Origin: UBA5499 sp002426275
GTDB taxonomy: Bacteria > Bacillota > DTU084
DNA length: 29,453 bases
Assembly (NCBI GenBank): GCA_937888735.1
Contig: CALASN010000103.1
Coordinates: forward strand, 1 to 29,453
Reading direction: 5' to 3'
Below the pieces are notes generated by a model. The model worked only from the letters and a program-made list of their open reading frames with translations, had not been told where the DNA came from and made no database searches. The position numbers and the translations under genes are program-made. Shown here piece by piece: positions 1 through 8,033 of this stretch (its first letter is position 1; every line of letters starts with the position of its first letter).

Positions 1-2
1 GC

Positions 3-61
3 CCCCTCTCCAAAAGTGGTAGTAGAAACTGCCCGGTGGGTTCAAAATCCCACGCTCTCCG
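3..61 (+). tRNA. Possible 3' half of a tRNA with long variable arm (5' part outside window)
   Basis: Seen: a T-arm-like hairpin (stem GTGGG 36-40 with CCCAC 49-53, loop beginning TTCAAA), followed by GCTCTCC (54-60) and G61, which looks like an acceptor 3' strand and discriminator of the kind found in serine or selenocysteine tRNAs. Upstream, GGTAGT (18-23) pairs with ACTGCC (28-33), a 6-bp helix that fits a long class II variable arm. Before it, CTCCAAA (8-14) sits between CCCCT and AGTGG, an imperfect anticodon stem, which would give anticodon CCA. Oddities: the T-loop has 8 bases instead of 7, one anticodon-stem pair is mismatched, no CCA end is encoded, and the 5' half lies outside the window, so the acceptor stem cannot be tested. 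It may be a pseudogene or an unusual tRNA. Confidence 0.35.
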
Positions 62-191
62 TTACTTAAGAGGAAAGCCAATTGAGCTATAACAGCGAAA
101 GTTTGCTTCAATTGTTTTCTCGTTGCACTTCGGCGCCAGAGACACTGTTGAAAGCGGCGTTGAATTGAGCGAATGACATTTGGAAATTGGG

Positions 192-220
192 ATGGGACGT
201 GGCTTTGCCGCTCCCATTTT
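192..220 (+). terminator. Terminator-like hairpin before the radical SAM gene
   Basis: ATGGGA (192-197) pairs with TCCCAT (212-217) and GTGGC (199-203) pairs with GCCGC (207-211), with one bulged C and a TTT loop. TTTT follows, and a second TTTT lies at 225-228. It could end the upstream transcript (for example the tRNA) or act as a leader attenuator, because it lies just before the ribosome binding site of the next gene. The T tract is short. Confidence 0.4.
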
Positions 221-228
221 CGCGTTTT

Positions 229-234
229 AGGAGG
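229..234 (+). promoter_or_regulatory. Ribosome binding site that fixes a TTG start
   Basis: A perfect AGGAGG lies 7 bases before TTG at 242. This argues that the radical SAM protein starts at 242 and not at the in-frame ATG at 173, which would place the hairpin at 192-220 inside the coding region. Confidence 0.75.
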
Positions 235-241
235 TCAGAGC

Positions 242-1456
242 TTGAAACTTGCCTATTGCAATCGGCGCGGCCAACTGCTTGAGCATCCCATTTTAGCCCC
301 TTTAGGCGCGAGCTGTGGTGACCTTTGGGAGCTGGCGGCAGATGAGCTGATTCCCTTGCCCGCCGGCTCCACCCTGGCTTCCCTGCCCGGCAGGCAGGCT
401 GTGGGGATGACGCGGGGGGGAGAAGCAAAGCGGCTGTCCGGCTGGGCTGTGGGCGCTCTTTTGCCTGCCGGTTATCTGAGGTTGCTGGCGCCTGCTGGGA
501 TTGCTTCAGACTCTGAAGTGCTGCCGCTATTTGGATATACTGCTGTTTGTTTTCAGGACGGCCAGTTGAAAGTTGCGGCCCTGCAAGTGGAGGACGGCCG
601 GAGGTGGGCGCCGGCTAATTTTAATCTTCCGGAGCTGGAAACTGGGATTCGGGAGAAGACGCAGCTGTATCCCGACAACCGTCTGGTGCGGCATTTGGCC
701 AACTGTGCCCGTACATATCAGTGCTTCACCGCGCAAAACTTTTTTTACTGTCGCTGGGAGGCCGGAATTCCTGTTTCCGGGCATTGCAACGCCAAATGTC
801 TGGGCTGTATTTCCCAGCAGAGCAGCGACTGCTGCCCTTCGCCCCAGAGCAGGATCGACTTTACCCCCAGCCTCCGGGAAATCGTGGAATTGGCGGCGGA
901 CCATTTAGCGCTGGGAGAAGACCCCATGGTCAGCGGCGGTCAGGGCTGCGAAGGAGATCCCCTCCTGGAAGCGGAACTGTGGGCTGAAGCCATCGTGGAG
1001 ATCCGCAAGCGGACCAAGCTGGGGAAAATCAACATCAATACCAACGGCGGCGCTGCGGCAGGCTTGAAGCTGGTTGCGGAAGCCGGCCTTGACGCTGTGC
1101 GGATAGGGCTCGTGAGCGCGAATCCGGAGTTTTATACTGCCTATCACAGGCCGGTTTACGATTTTTCGCAGGTGGTCGCTTCCCTGCAGACAGCCAAGGA
1201 GCATGGCGTCCACACCGCGCTCAACCTTTTGACTTTCCCCGGGCTCACGGACAGAGAGGGAGAATTGAAGCGTTTGGCGGATCTGATTGGACGGGCGGGC
1301 GTAGAGCAGCTGCAGCTGAGGAATCTGAACATCGACCCGGATTTGATGACGCAGTTTTTGCCTTATGTGGAAGGTGAGGCCCTGGGGCTGAGGGAGTTTC
1401 TCTCAAGGCTTAAAGAGGCCTGCCCGGCTCTTGAGATCGGCTCCTGGAGTCATTAG
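242..1456 (+). CDS. Radical SAM domain protein of unknown substrate
   Basis: A 404-residue protein with the radical SAM iron-sulphur motif CxxxCxxC (C182, C186, C189 within GHCNAKCLGC), which binds a 4Fe-4S cluster and cleaves S-adenosylmethionine to make a radical. After it come a glycine-rich segment (VSGGQGCEGDP) and a strand ending in NTNGG, as expected for the partial TIM barrel. Several further cysteines lie just before the motif (NCARTYQC, FFYC) and after it (SSDCCP), which may bind a second cluster. The N-terminal roughly 170 residues are not recognised. The TTG start is chosen from the AGGAGG at 229-234. The substrate is unknown, and the neighbours (hisI after a 65-base gap) do not clearly indicate one. 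Confidence 0.85.
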   Translation: MKLAYCNRRGQLLEHPILAPLGASCGDLWELAADELIPLPAGSTLASLPGRQAVGMTRGGEAKRLSGWAVGALLPAGYLRLLAPAGIASDSEVLPLFGYTAVCFQDGQLKVAALQVEDGRRWAPANFNLPELETGIREKTQLYPDNRLVRHLANCARTYQCFTAQNFFYCRWEAGIPVSGHCNAKCLGCISQQSSDCCPSPQSRIDFTPSLREIVELAADHLALGEDPMVSGGQGCEGDPLLEAELWAEAIVEIRKRTKLGKININTNGGAAAGLKLVAEAGLDAVRIGLVSANPEFYTAYHRPVYDFSQVVASLQTAKEHGVHTALNLLTFPGLTDREGELKRLADLIGRAGVEQLQLRNLNIDPDLMTQFLPYVEGEALGLREFLSRLKEACPALEIGSWSH

Positions 1457-1521
1457 CTGGAAGAGAAAACTGGCAGGAATCAGGCGAAAAAAGTAGAAAT
1501 AGAATGAAAAGGAGCGACGGC

Positions 1522-1863
1522 ATGGAAGCATGGCTGGACAAACTTAAGTTCAACGAGCAGGGACTTATTCCGGCCATCATCGTGGATCACGTCCAAGGTG
1601 ATGTGCTGATGCTGGCTTATATGTCCCGGGAATCGCTGCTGGAGACCCTCAGGAAGGGCACCACTTGTTTTTGGAGCCGCAGCAGAGAGAAGCTGTGGAC
1701 TAAAGGAGAAACATCGGGGCATCTGCAAAAAGTGCGGGAGATCATTGCGGATTGCGATTGGGATACGCTGCTGGTGCGGGTGGAACAGGTAGGGGGAATC
1801 GCCTGCCACACCGGCCGGCGTTCCTGCTTTCATAATGTCGTAAAGATAAGGAAGGTGGACTGA
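1522..1863 (+). CDS. hisI: Phosphoribosyl-AMP cyclohydrolase
   Basis: Histidine biosynthesis enzyme that opens the adenine ring of phosphoribosyl-AMP. The 113-residue protein shows the family hallmarks: FWSRSREKLWTKGETSGH, the acidic metal-binding DCDWD, and the zinc-binding CHTGRRSCF near the C-terminus. The start at ATG 1522 has AAGGAG (1509-1514) seven bases upstream. An in-frame ATG at 1504 lacks such a site and overlaps it. It is a stand-alone HisI domain, and hisE follows one base after its stop as a separate gene. No other his gene is in the window, so this pair is either the end of a his operon lying upstream or a detached piece. Confidence 0.95.
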   Translation: MEAWLDKLKFNEQGLIPAIIVDHVQGDVLMLAYMSRESLLETLRKGTTCFWSRSREKLWTKGETSGHLQKVREIIADCDWDTLLVRVEQVGGIACHTGRRSCFHNVVKIRKVD

Positions 1864-1864
1864 G

Positions 1865-2164
1865 ATGGCGGACGCACAGATTCTGACAGAATTATACCAG
1901 GTGATTAAGCAGCGCCAAACTAACCCCAAGGAAGGTTCCTATACAAATTACCTTTTTCAAAAGGGACAAGATAAGATTTTGAAAAAAGTGGGGGAAGAAG
2001 CGGCGGAGACCATCATCGCCTCCAAAAATAACGCCAAAGACGAGATTGTATATGAAACCGCGGATCTCTTCTATCATCTCATGGTAATGCTGGCCTATCA
2101 CGATATCCAGCCGGAAGAGATTTGCGATGAGCTTGCCAAAAGAAGGCGGGAACAAGCCAAATGA
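1865..2164 (+). CDS. hisE: Phosphoribosyl-ATP pyrophosphatase
   Basis: Hydrolyses phosphoribosyl-ATP to phosphoribosyl-AMP and pyrophosphate, the step immediately before HisI. The 99-residue all-helical MazG-like protein carries the conserved KKVGEEAAE segment and the later ETADLFYHL segment, whose acidic residues bind magnesium. Its length is normal for monofunctional HisE. The start lies one base after the hisI stop with AAGGTGG upstream, and its stop overlaps the next start (ATGA), so translation is probably coupled on both sides. Confidence 0.95.
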   Translation: MADAQILTELYQVIKQRQTNPKEGSYTNYLFQKGQDKILKKVGEEAAETIIASKNNAKDEIVYETADLFYHLMVMLAYHDIQPEEICDELAKRRREQAK

Positions 2165-3234
2165 GGCGCAAAACGCCCAACAGACGCGGCCGCTATTTTG
2201 CGGTTGGGTTGCTTTGCCTGCTTTTGTGGGGGGGAGTTTTCTTCTTCAGCGGCGGGAAGACAACCCAGCCCCGGCGGCCAAGCGCTAACTTGATAAATCT
2301 TGCCGAGCCTTTGGTGGATTATGCCATTCCTCTGGACGCCGCCAGCGCTGTGCTCATGGACGCCCAAAACGGGCAGGTTCTGTTTGCTAAAAACGCGCAC
2401 AAGCAAGTACCTCCGGCCAGCCTCACCAAGATGATCACAGCTTTGGTGGCAGTTCAGGGGCGGGAGCTGGATTTACCGGTCAAAATATCTTCTGCAGCTG
2501 CGCGTACCTCCGGCACCAGGGTCGGCCTGGCCGCGGGAGAGGAGATTCAGCTGGGGAGCCTGGTGGCAGGCATGCTTCTGCGCTCAGGCAATGATGCGGC
2601 CGTGGCTGTGGCGCAAGGGCTTGCCGGCAGCGTGGAAGCTTTCAGCCGACTGATGAATCAACAGGCGGCTGAATTAGGCGCAGACTCGTCTCAGTTTATG
2701 AATCCTAACGGGCTCACGGCAGAGGGACATCTGTCCACAGCCTATGATTTGGCTTTGATCGCCAAAGCGCTCCTCGCCGACGAGAGTTTAGCCCAGATTG
2801 TGGGCTGCCAAAAAACTCTGGTGCCTTGGGAAGGCGGGAAGCGTGAAATCCAAAATATCAACAGATTCGTGCGGGAATATCCCGGCGCTTTGGGGGTCAA
2901 AACCGGATATACGGATGAAGCCGGCTTCTGCCTGGCGGCCGCTGCCGAGCGCCGGGGAAAAAAACTTATTGCCATAGTTTTAGGCTGCGCTTCAAGTCAG
3001 TCACGCTATAATGACGCCATCAGGCTGCTGGAACAAGGGTTTGCCAATTACCGCTACTTGTCCACAGGCAAAGGAAAAGCTAATTATCCGGCGCAATATC
3101 ACGTAGTCCGCAAAGGACAGACCCTGAGTTCTATCGCCCGGCAGTATAAGCTCACCGAGGGGATCTTGGCCGAGGCCAATAAACTCGGCCCGCCTCACCG
3201 CTTGGATGTTGGCCAGATCTTGCTGATTCCATGA
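2161..3234 (+). CDS. D-alanyl-D-alanine carboxypeptidase (peptidase S11) with C-terminal LysM
   Basis: Low-molecular-weight penicillin-binding protein that trims the terminal D-Ala from peptidoglycan stem peptides outside the membrane. The order is: basic N-terminus and one hydrophobic segment (residues 12-29, signal or anchor), then the S11 catalytic domain with SLTK (S87, K90), SGN (142-144) and KTG (247-249), then a LysM domain (about 312-357, beginning YHVVRKGQTLSSIA and ending GQILLIP) that binds cell-wall glycans. The usual PBP5 C-terminal domain and amphipathic anchor are absent and LysM appears to replace them. It overlaps hisE and tldD by ATGA at both ends. It may be vegetative or sporulation-related (DacB/DacF type), and the sequence does not decide which. 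Confidence 0.93.
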   Translation: MRRKTPNRRGRYFAVGLLCLLLWGGVFFFSGGKTTQPRRPSANLINLAEPLVDYAIPLDAASAVLMDAQNGQVLFAKNAHKQVPPASLTKMITALVAVQGRELDLPVKISSAAARTSGTRVGLAAGEEIQLGSLVAGMLLRSGNDAAVAVAQGLAGSVEAFSRLMNQQAAELGADSSQFMNPNGLTAEGHLSTAYDLALIAKALLADESLAQIVGCQKTLVPWEGGKREIQNINRFVREYPGALGVKTGYTDEAGFCLAAAAERRGKKLIAIVLGCASSQSRYNDAIRLLEQGFANYRYLSTGKGKANYPAQYHVVRKGQTLSSIARQYKLTEGILAEANKLGPPHRLDVGQILLIP

Positions 3235-4640
3235 AACCTGAAGAAGCGGCGGAGGTTGCCATTAAATGCGCCATAAAATTGACGGACTATGCGGAAGTGC
3301 GCGTGCGCATGGACACCAGCGAGGAGCTGACGTACGCCGACGGCTTTGCGTTGCCTCCCCGGCGCAGCCAGAGCTGCGGCTTGGCTGTGCGCCTCTGGAG
3401 GGGCGGCTGGGGTTTTGCCGCTACCTGCCGGCTTGAGGAGGAGGCTATCCGGCAGACTGTAGACTTGGCCAGGGCTTTGCTCAGGCCTGGTCGAGGGACC
3501 TTAGCTCCTCCAGAGACAGTTGAGGCGCGCTGGAGGGGGGAGTGCTTGGCGGATCCCTTTGCGCTGCCCTTGGATTGGAAGCTGCAGCAGCTGGCGGAGA
3601 TCGCCTCGGCGCTCCATGGAAGCCAGATTACGGCCAGCAGAGCGGCTTTCGGTTTCAGCAAGCGCAAGCAGCTCTTTCTCAACAGCCGCGGGGCCAGAAT
3701 CAGGCAAGAGAGCGTGGAGACCGGCTATAGCCTGAAGGCTGTGGCTAAAGGCGCAGGCCAGGTTGTGACGCGTTCTTTTCCCAATTGTCTGGGAGGCGGC
3801 TTTGCTCAGGCAGGCTTTGAATTCATTCAGCGCTCGGCCCTGCCCCGGGAGGCGAGGAGAATTGCCGCCGAAGCGGCGGCGCTTTTGATCGCGCCGGCCG
3901 CTCCCAAGGGGAAAATGGATTTGCTCCTCGCAGGCAATCAGCTTGCCCTGCAACTTCACGAATCTCTAGGTCATGCGCTGGAATTAGATAGGGTTTTGGG
4001 CCTTGAAGAGAGCCTCTCCGGCGGCAGTTTTCTCAGAGCGGAAAGCTTGGGGAAGCAAGTCGCCTCGCCGTTGGTGAATGTCACGGCCGACGCCACGGCG
4101 CCTCTGGGGGTGGGCAGCTTTGGCTTTGACGACGAGGGGATTCCAGCCCAAAGCCTGCCTTTGCTCCGCGCCGGAAGGGCAGTGGGCTTTCTGAGCTCCC
4201 GGGAACATAATCTCACGGGCGAAAGCGGCGGCGCCATGCGCGCTGCCGGCTGGCGGGACTTGCCCTTGATCCGGATGACGAACGTGAACTTAGAGCCCGG
4301 TTCCCAGACTCTTTCCCAATTGATTGCGGACATAGATCGCGGTTTGCTCATTGATACGCCTAATTCCTGGAGCATAGATCCTGAGAGGCTGAATTTTCAA
4401 TTTGGAGCGGAAGCCGGGTATTTGATCAAGGGAGGAAAGATTCAGGGGCTGGTGCGCAATCCTAGCTACGGCGGAACTACGCCAGATTTTTGGCGCAGGT
4501 GCGACGGCATAGCTCGGGAAGCGGCTTGGCAGACTGTGCCCAACTGCGGCAAAGGCTTGCCTGTACAGGTGCTACGGGTTGGCCATAAGGTTGCGCCGGC
4601 CCGTTTCCGCGCCGTGGACGTGCTGGGAGGCGGCAGATGA
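3231..4640 (+). CDS. tldD: TldD-family zinc metalloprotease
   Basis: Catalytic subunit of the TldD/TldE protease, which in E. coli degrades unstructured peptides and trims the leader of microcin B17. The 469-residue protein carries the family HExxxH motif as HESLGH (H243, E244, H248). It also has the C-terminal pattern expected of the fold, including the GxLIxxGKIxGLVRNPSYxG-like stretch near residue 400. The length is normal. It overlaps the carboxypeptidase upstream and tldE downstream by ATGA, so the two subunits should be made in equal amounts. Cytoplasmic: no signal peptide. No obvious peptide-toxin or RiPP gene lies nearby, so its role here is probably general peptide turnover, though this is inferred. 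Confidence 0.93.
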   Translation: MKPEEAAEVAIKCAIKLTDYAEVRVRMDTSEELTYADGFALPPRRSQSCGLAVRLWRGGWGFAATCRLEEEAIRQTVDLARALLRPGRGTLAPPETVEARWRGECLADPFALPLDWKLQQLAEIASALHGSQITASRAAFGFSKRKQLFLNSRGARIRQESVETGYSLKAVAKGAGQVVTRSFPNCLGGGFAQAGFEFIQRSALPREARRIAAEAAALLIAPAAPKGKMDLLLAGNQLALQLHESLGHALELDRVLGLEESLSGGSFLRAESLGKQVASPLVNVTADATAPLGVGSFGFDDEGIPAQSLPLLRAGRAVGFLSSREHNLTGESGGAMRAAGWRDLPLIRMTNVNLEPGSQTLSQLIADIDRGLLIDTPNSWSIDPERLNFQFGAEAGYLIKGGKIQGLVRNPSYGGTTPDFWRRCDGIAREAAWQTVPNCGKGLPVQVLRVGHKVAPARFRAVDVLGGGR

Positions 4641-5869
4641 AAACGGAGTTTTTGGAACGGCTGCAAAGCAAGGCTATGGGCTGCGGCCTGCCTTGTCAGC
4701 TGATTTTGGTCAGCGAAAAGCTTCTCAGCCTGCGGTTGGCGAACTCTCAAATCATCCAGCCTGCGGTCAGCGAGAATTTCTTTGCCTTTGTGAAAATTGA
4801 GAAGCGAGGGCGCGTCACCAGCAGTATGGCGGCGGGTCCTGAGGCTTGGGCGGTGGATGAGGCCTGGCAAGGAGCGGCGGAGGCAGAGCAGGGCCCCAAG
4901 ACGGGTCCGCTGCTTTTGGCGCCGGCTTGCCGGCAGCCGGATCTGGACTGCCCGCCGCCTCCTGAGCCGCGGGAGTGTCTGGCGTATGCCGAAGACGTTC
5001 TTGGCAAATACCAAAAATGCGCGGGCAGGCTTGCAGTCCGGCAAAGGCAAGTGGCTGTGATTAACTCCGCAGGGTTGCTCCGGACGCATGCCGGCCAGCT
5101 GGCACATTTTTTTGTGAGCGATCTTGGCTACTTTGAGGCGGCGGCTCCCAGCTTTCGGGAGCTGAGGCGCCTGCCCTGTGAGCTTCTTGCCGCGCCTGAC
5201 AAGCCCAAGGCCATTCCCCAAGGGGGCTGCCGGGCGCTTTTGGGGAGCAGAGCTGTTTCGGATTTGGTGGAAGGCATCTGCCAGTGCGGCTTCGGCGGCA
5301 GGGAATTTTTGGAGGGCAGAAGCTTTCTCAACGAGACGAATCTGGTGGGAAACGAAAACTTTACCCTGACAGATGACTGGCGGCTCACTGGGGGACTGCC
5401 TTTCGATTTTGAAGGCACTTCCCGCAGCTGTTTGCCGCTGGCCGAGCGGGGACAAGGCCAAGGGCCGGTTACGGATCTGGCCTTGGCTGCCAGGCTCTCT
5501 TCCACTAGCACCGGGCACTGTCTTCCGCCGTGGGAAGACGACGGCGCTTTGCCGCTCGATTTAGTATTGGCGGCGGGAGAAGAGGAGGATCTGCTTTCCA
5601 CTCTAGGAGACGGGCTCTATTTGCCTCGATTTCATTATTTAGGCCTGGTCGACCCGCAGACTGCAACCTTCACGGGCACGATCCGCGATTGCCTTTGGAT
5701 AGAGGACGGCCGGCCTGTGGGCACTGTGCCGCCGCTGCGGTTTACAGTCAGCTTTTTGGCTTTGGCCAGAGAAATCCAGGCCGTGGGCAAGGAAAGAAAG
5801 CTCATGGCCGGCAGCTGGGGGAACAATTTAGTGCCCGAGCTGATCGTGAGCCGTTTTAACTTTGAATAG
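4637..5869 (+). CDS. tldE: TldE/PmbA-family protease partner subunit
   Basis: Non-catalytic partner of TldD. The 410-residue protein has the family core (FEGTSRSCLPL, a later DGLYLPRF segment, a C-terminal VPPLRFTVS segment and the terminal GNNLVPELIVSRFNFE-like end) but no HExxxH metal motif, as expected for TldE. The N-terminal half is divergent. It starts within the tldD stop (ATGA) behind GGGAGGCGG. Its stop overlaps the AGGAGG that serves pcrA, so expression is tightly linked on both sides. Confidence 0.88.
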   Translation: MKTEFLERLQSKAMGCGLPCQLILVSEKLLSLRLANSQIIQPAVSENFFAFVKIEKRGRVTSSMAAGPEAWAVDEAWQGAAEAEQGPKTGPLLLAPACRQPDLDCPPPPEPRECLAYAEDVLGKYQKCAGRLAVRQRQVAVINSAGLLRTHAGQLAHFFVSDLGYFEAAAPSFRELRRLPCELLAAPDKPKAIPQGGCRALLGSRAVSDLVEGICQCGFGGREFLEGRSFLNETNLVGNENFTLTDDWRLTGGLPFDFEGTSRSCLPLAERGQGQGPVTDLALAARLSSTSTGHCLPPWEDDGALPLDLVLAAGEEEDLLSTLGDGLYLPRFHYLGLVDPQTATFTGTIRDCLWIEDGRPVGTVPPLRFTVSFLALAREIQAVGKERKLMAGSWGNNLVPELIVSRFNFE

Positions 5870-5880
5870 GAGGAAAAGTT

Positions 5881-8019
5881 TTGGATTTTCTAGCGCAACT
5901 GAATCCCAGTCAAAAAGAGGCGGTGCTGACGCTCCAGGGACCCCTTCTGGTGGTGGCGGGCGCCGGCAGCGGCAAAACCAGGGTTTTGACATACAGGATC
6001 GCGCAGCTTTTGCTCTCCGGAGTGAGAGCAAGCCGGATCTTGGCGGTCACCTTTACCAACAAAGCGGCGGGGGAAATGCGCCAGCGCGCCGCAGACCTGA
6101 CGCCTGAGGCAGCCGGCTGCCAGATCTGCACTTTCCACTCCGCCTGCGTGCGCATGCTCAGAAGAGACGGTGACAGAAACGGTTTGCCCCACAATTTCGT
6201 GATCTACGATTCTTCCGATCAGCTCACCGTCATGCGGCGGGCTTTGCGGGAATTGAATTACGATCCGAAAAAATTCGAGCCCAGACGGATTTTAAGCAAG
6301 ATTAGCAGGGCGAAGAACGAACTGAAGGATCCGGACGCTTTCAGCCCGGAAAACAGCGATCCCGCGGGGAAAATTGAGACGCAGCTCTATGCCCGTTATC
6401 AGAAGCTGCTGCGGGACAACGCGGCCTTGGATTTCGACGATTTATTGCTGGAAGCTGTGCGCCTGCTGAAGGAAGTCCCGGAAGTCCGCGCTCAGTACCA
6501 GGAGCGCTTTCAGTACCTGCTGATCGATGAATATCAGGATACGAACCACGCTCAGTACGAACTGACAAAGCTTTTGGCAGGCGAGCGACACAATATCTGC
6601 GCCGTGGGAGATGCGGATCAGTCCATTTACGGCTGGCGGGGCGCCGACATCCGCAACATCCTCCGCTTTCAGGAAGATTTTCCGGAAGCGAAAACGATTC
6701 TCTTGGAAGAGAATTACCGCTCCACGAAAACCATTCTGGAGGCGGCGAACCACGTGATCGCCAATAACCTTCTGCGGCAAAAAAAAGAGCTGTGGACAGC
6801 CAACGAGCAAGGAGAGCCAATTGAAGTCTACGCTGCCCGGGACGAGCGGGACGAGGCCTTATACATAGCAGGTCAGATTGAGAAGCTAGCCCGCCCTTAC
6901 AGTCATTACGCGATTTTATACCGCACCAACGCCCAGTCCCGGGCGTTGGAAGAAGCTTTGCGCTGGCGCGATCTTCCCTATCGGCTGGTGGGAAGCGTGA
7001 GCTTTTACGATCGCAAAGAGATCAAGGATGTTTTAGCGTATTTGCGCGCGATCTATAATCCTCAGGACAGCGTCAGTCTCGAGCGGATCGTCAATGTGCC
7101 TCGCCGGGGCATAGGCGAGGCGACCTGGCAGCATCTGACCTCTTACGCGGCTCAGCAGGAGCTCTCGCCTTGGCAGGCTATGTGCCTTTTGGCGGGAAAT
7201 CCGCCGTCTGCGCTGACGGAAGCTTTGAAAAGCCGCGGCGCGAAGCTGCTGGGAGAATTCCAGGCCTTGCTGGCTTCGCTGATGGAAGCAGCCGGGGAAC
7301 TGTCTGTGGACAAGTTGCTGAATCTGGTTTTGGAAGAGACAGGGTATCTGACGGAGCTTGCCGCCGGGAATCCCATAGAGGCGGAAGGCAGGCTGCAGAA
7401 CGTGCAGGAACTTTTCACCGTGATTAAACACTTTCAAGAGGAGAGCGCAGACTGGAGCCTGGGAGAATTCCTAGAGAGCGTGGCTTTGGTCAGCGATTTG
7501 GATAAATTGGATCCGGATTCCGACGCAGTTACCCTGATGACCCTGCACAGCGCCAAAGGCCTTGAGTATCCGGTGGTTTTCCTGGCCGGTTTGGACGAGG
7601 GAATTTTCCCTTTGAGCCGTTCGCTGTGGGAAGAAGATCAGCTGGAGGAGGAACGTCGCCTCTGTTATGTGGGGATCACCAGGGCCAGAGAGCGGCTTTT
7701 TCTCACCTACGCCAAAAGCCGCACTCTCTTTGGTCAGACAGCCCCAAGCCAGCCGTCCCGTTTTCTGGCGGAAATCCCTCCGGAACTGCTGGCGACCGAT
7801 CCGGAAGAAAAACTGATTTCAGTGGCTAAAGCCAAAGCCTGGCGAGGCGGCGGCCGGAATTTCGCCACCGGAGAGAAGATCGTTCACGGCAAATTTGGGA
7901 AAGGCACCGTCATCTCCGTGCAGGGAGACGGTGAGGAACAGGAACTGACAGTAGCCTTTTCCCAGCTGGGAATAAAGAAGTTATTAGTGGCTTACGCGCC
8001 AATAATGAAAGTACAATAG
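5881..8019 (+). CDS. pcrA: ATP-dependent DNA helicase, UvrD/PcrA type
   Basis: Superfamily 1A 3'-5' helicase for DNA repair and for removing proteins or RNA polymerase from DNA. Motifs in order: Q motif (LNPSQKEAV), Walker A AGAGSGKT (26-33), DEYQD Walker B (216-220), GDADQSIYGWRGAD, ENYRST, LHSAKGLEYP and VGITRARERL. The C-terminal region (from about residue 660, GEKIVHGKFGKGTV) matches the Tudor-like tail through which PcrA contacts RNA polymerase. The length (712) is slightly short but complete. The TTG start at 5881 has AGGAGG at 5868-5873, seven bases upstream. Confidence 0.95.
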   Translation: MDFLAQLNPSQKEAVLTLQGPLLVVAGAGSGKTRVLTYRIAQLLLSGVRASRILAVTFTNKAAGEMRQRAADLTPEAAGCQICTFHSACVRMLRRDGDRNGLPHNFVIYDSSDQLTVMRRALRELNYDPKKFEPRRILSKISRAKNELKDPDAFSPENSDPAGKIETQLYARYQKLLRDNAALDFDDLLLEAVRLLKEVPEVRAQYQERFQYLLIDEYQDTNHAQYELTKLLAGERHNICAVGDADQSIYGWRGADIRNILRFQEDFPEAKTILLEENYRSTKTILEAANHVIANNLLRQKKELWTANEQGEPIEVYAARDERDEALYIAGQIEKLARPYSHYAILYRTNAQSRALEEALRWRDLPYRLVGSVSFYDRKEIKDVLAYLRAIYNPQDSVSLERIVNVPRRGIGEATWQHLTSYAAQQELSPWQAMCLLAGNPPSALTEALKSRGAKLLGEFQALLASLMEAAGELSVDKLLNLVLEETGYLTELAAGNPIEAEGRLQNVQELFTVIKHFQEESADWSLGEFLESVALVSDLDKLDPDSDAVTLMTLHSAKGLEYPVVFLAGLDEGIFPLSRSLWEEDQLEEERRLCYVGITRARERLFLTYAKSRTLFGQTAPSQPSRFLAEIPPELLATDPEEKLISVAKAKAWRGGGRNFATGEKIVHGKFGKGTVISVQGDGEEQELTVAFSQLGIKKLLVAYAPIMKVQ

Positions 8020-8033
8020 TAAGGAGGTCTTCC

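Noticed and set aside
4466..5518. Long minus-strand open frame (350 codons)
   Set aside because: It lies antisense to tldD and tldE, whose family motifs are clear. The translation is low-complexity and rich in R, P and A, typical of a shadow frame in GC-rich coding DNA.
8020..8033. T-box leader before glyQ
   Set aside because: Only 14 bases lie between pcrA and glyQ, with just a ribosome binding site.
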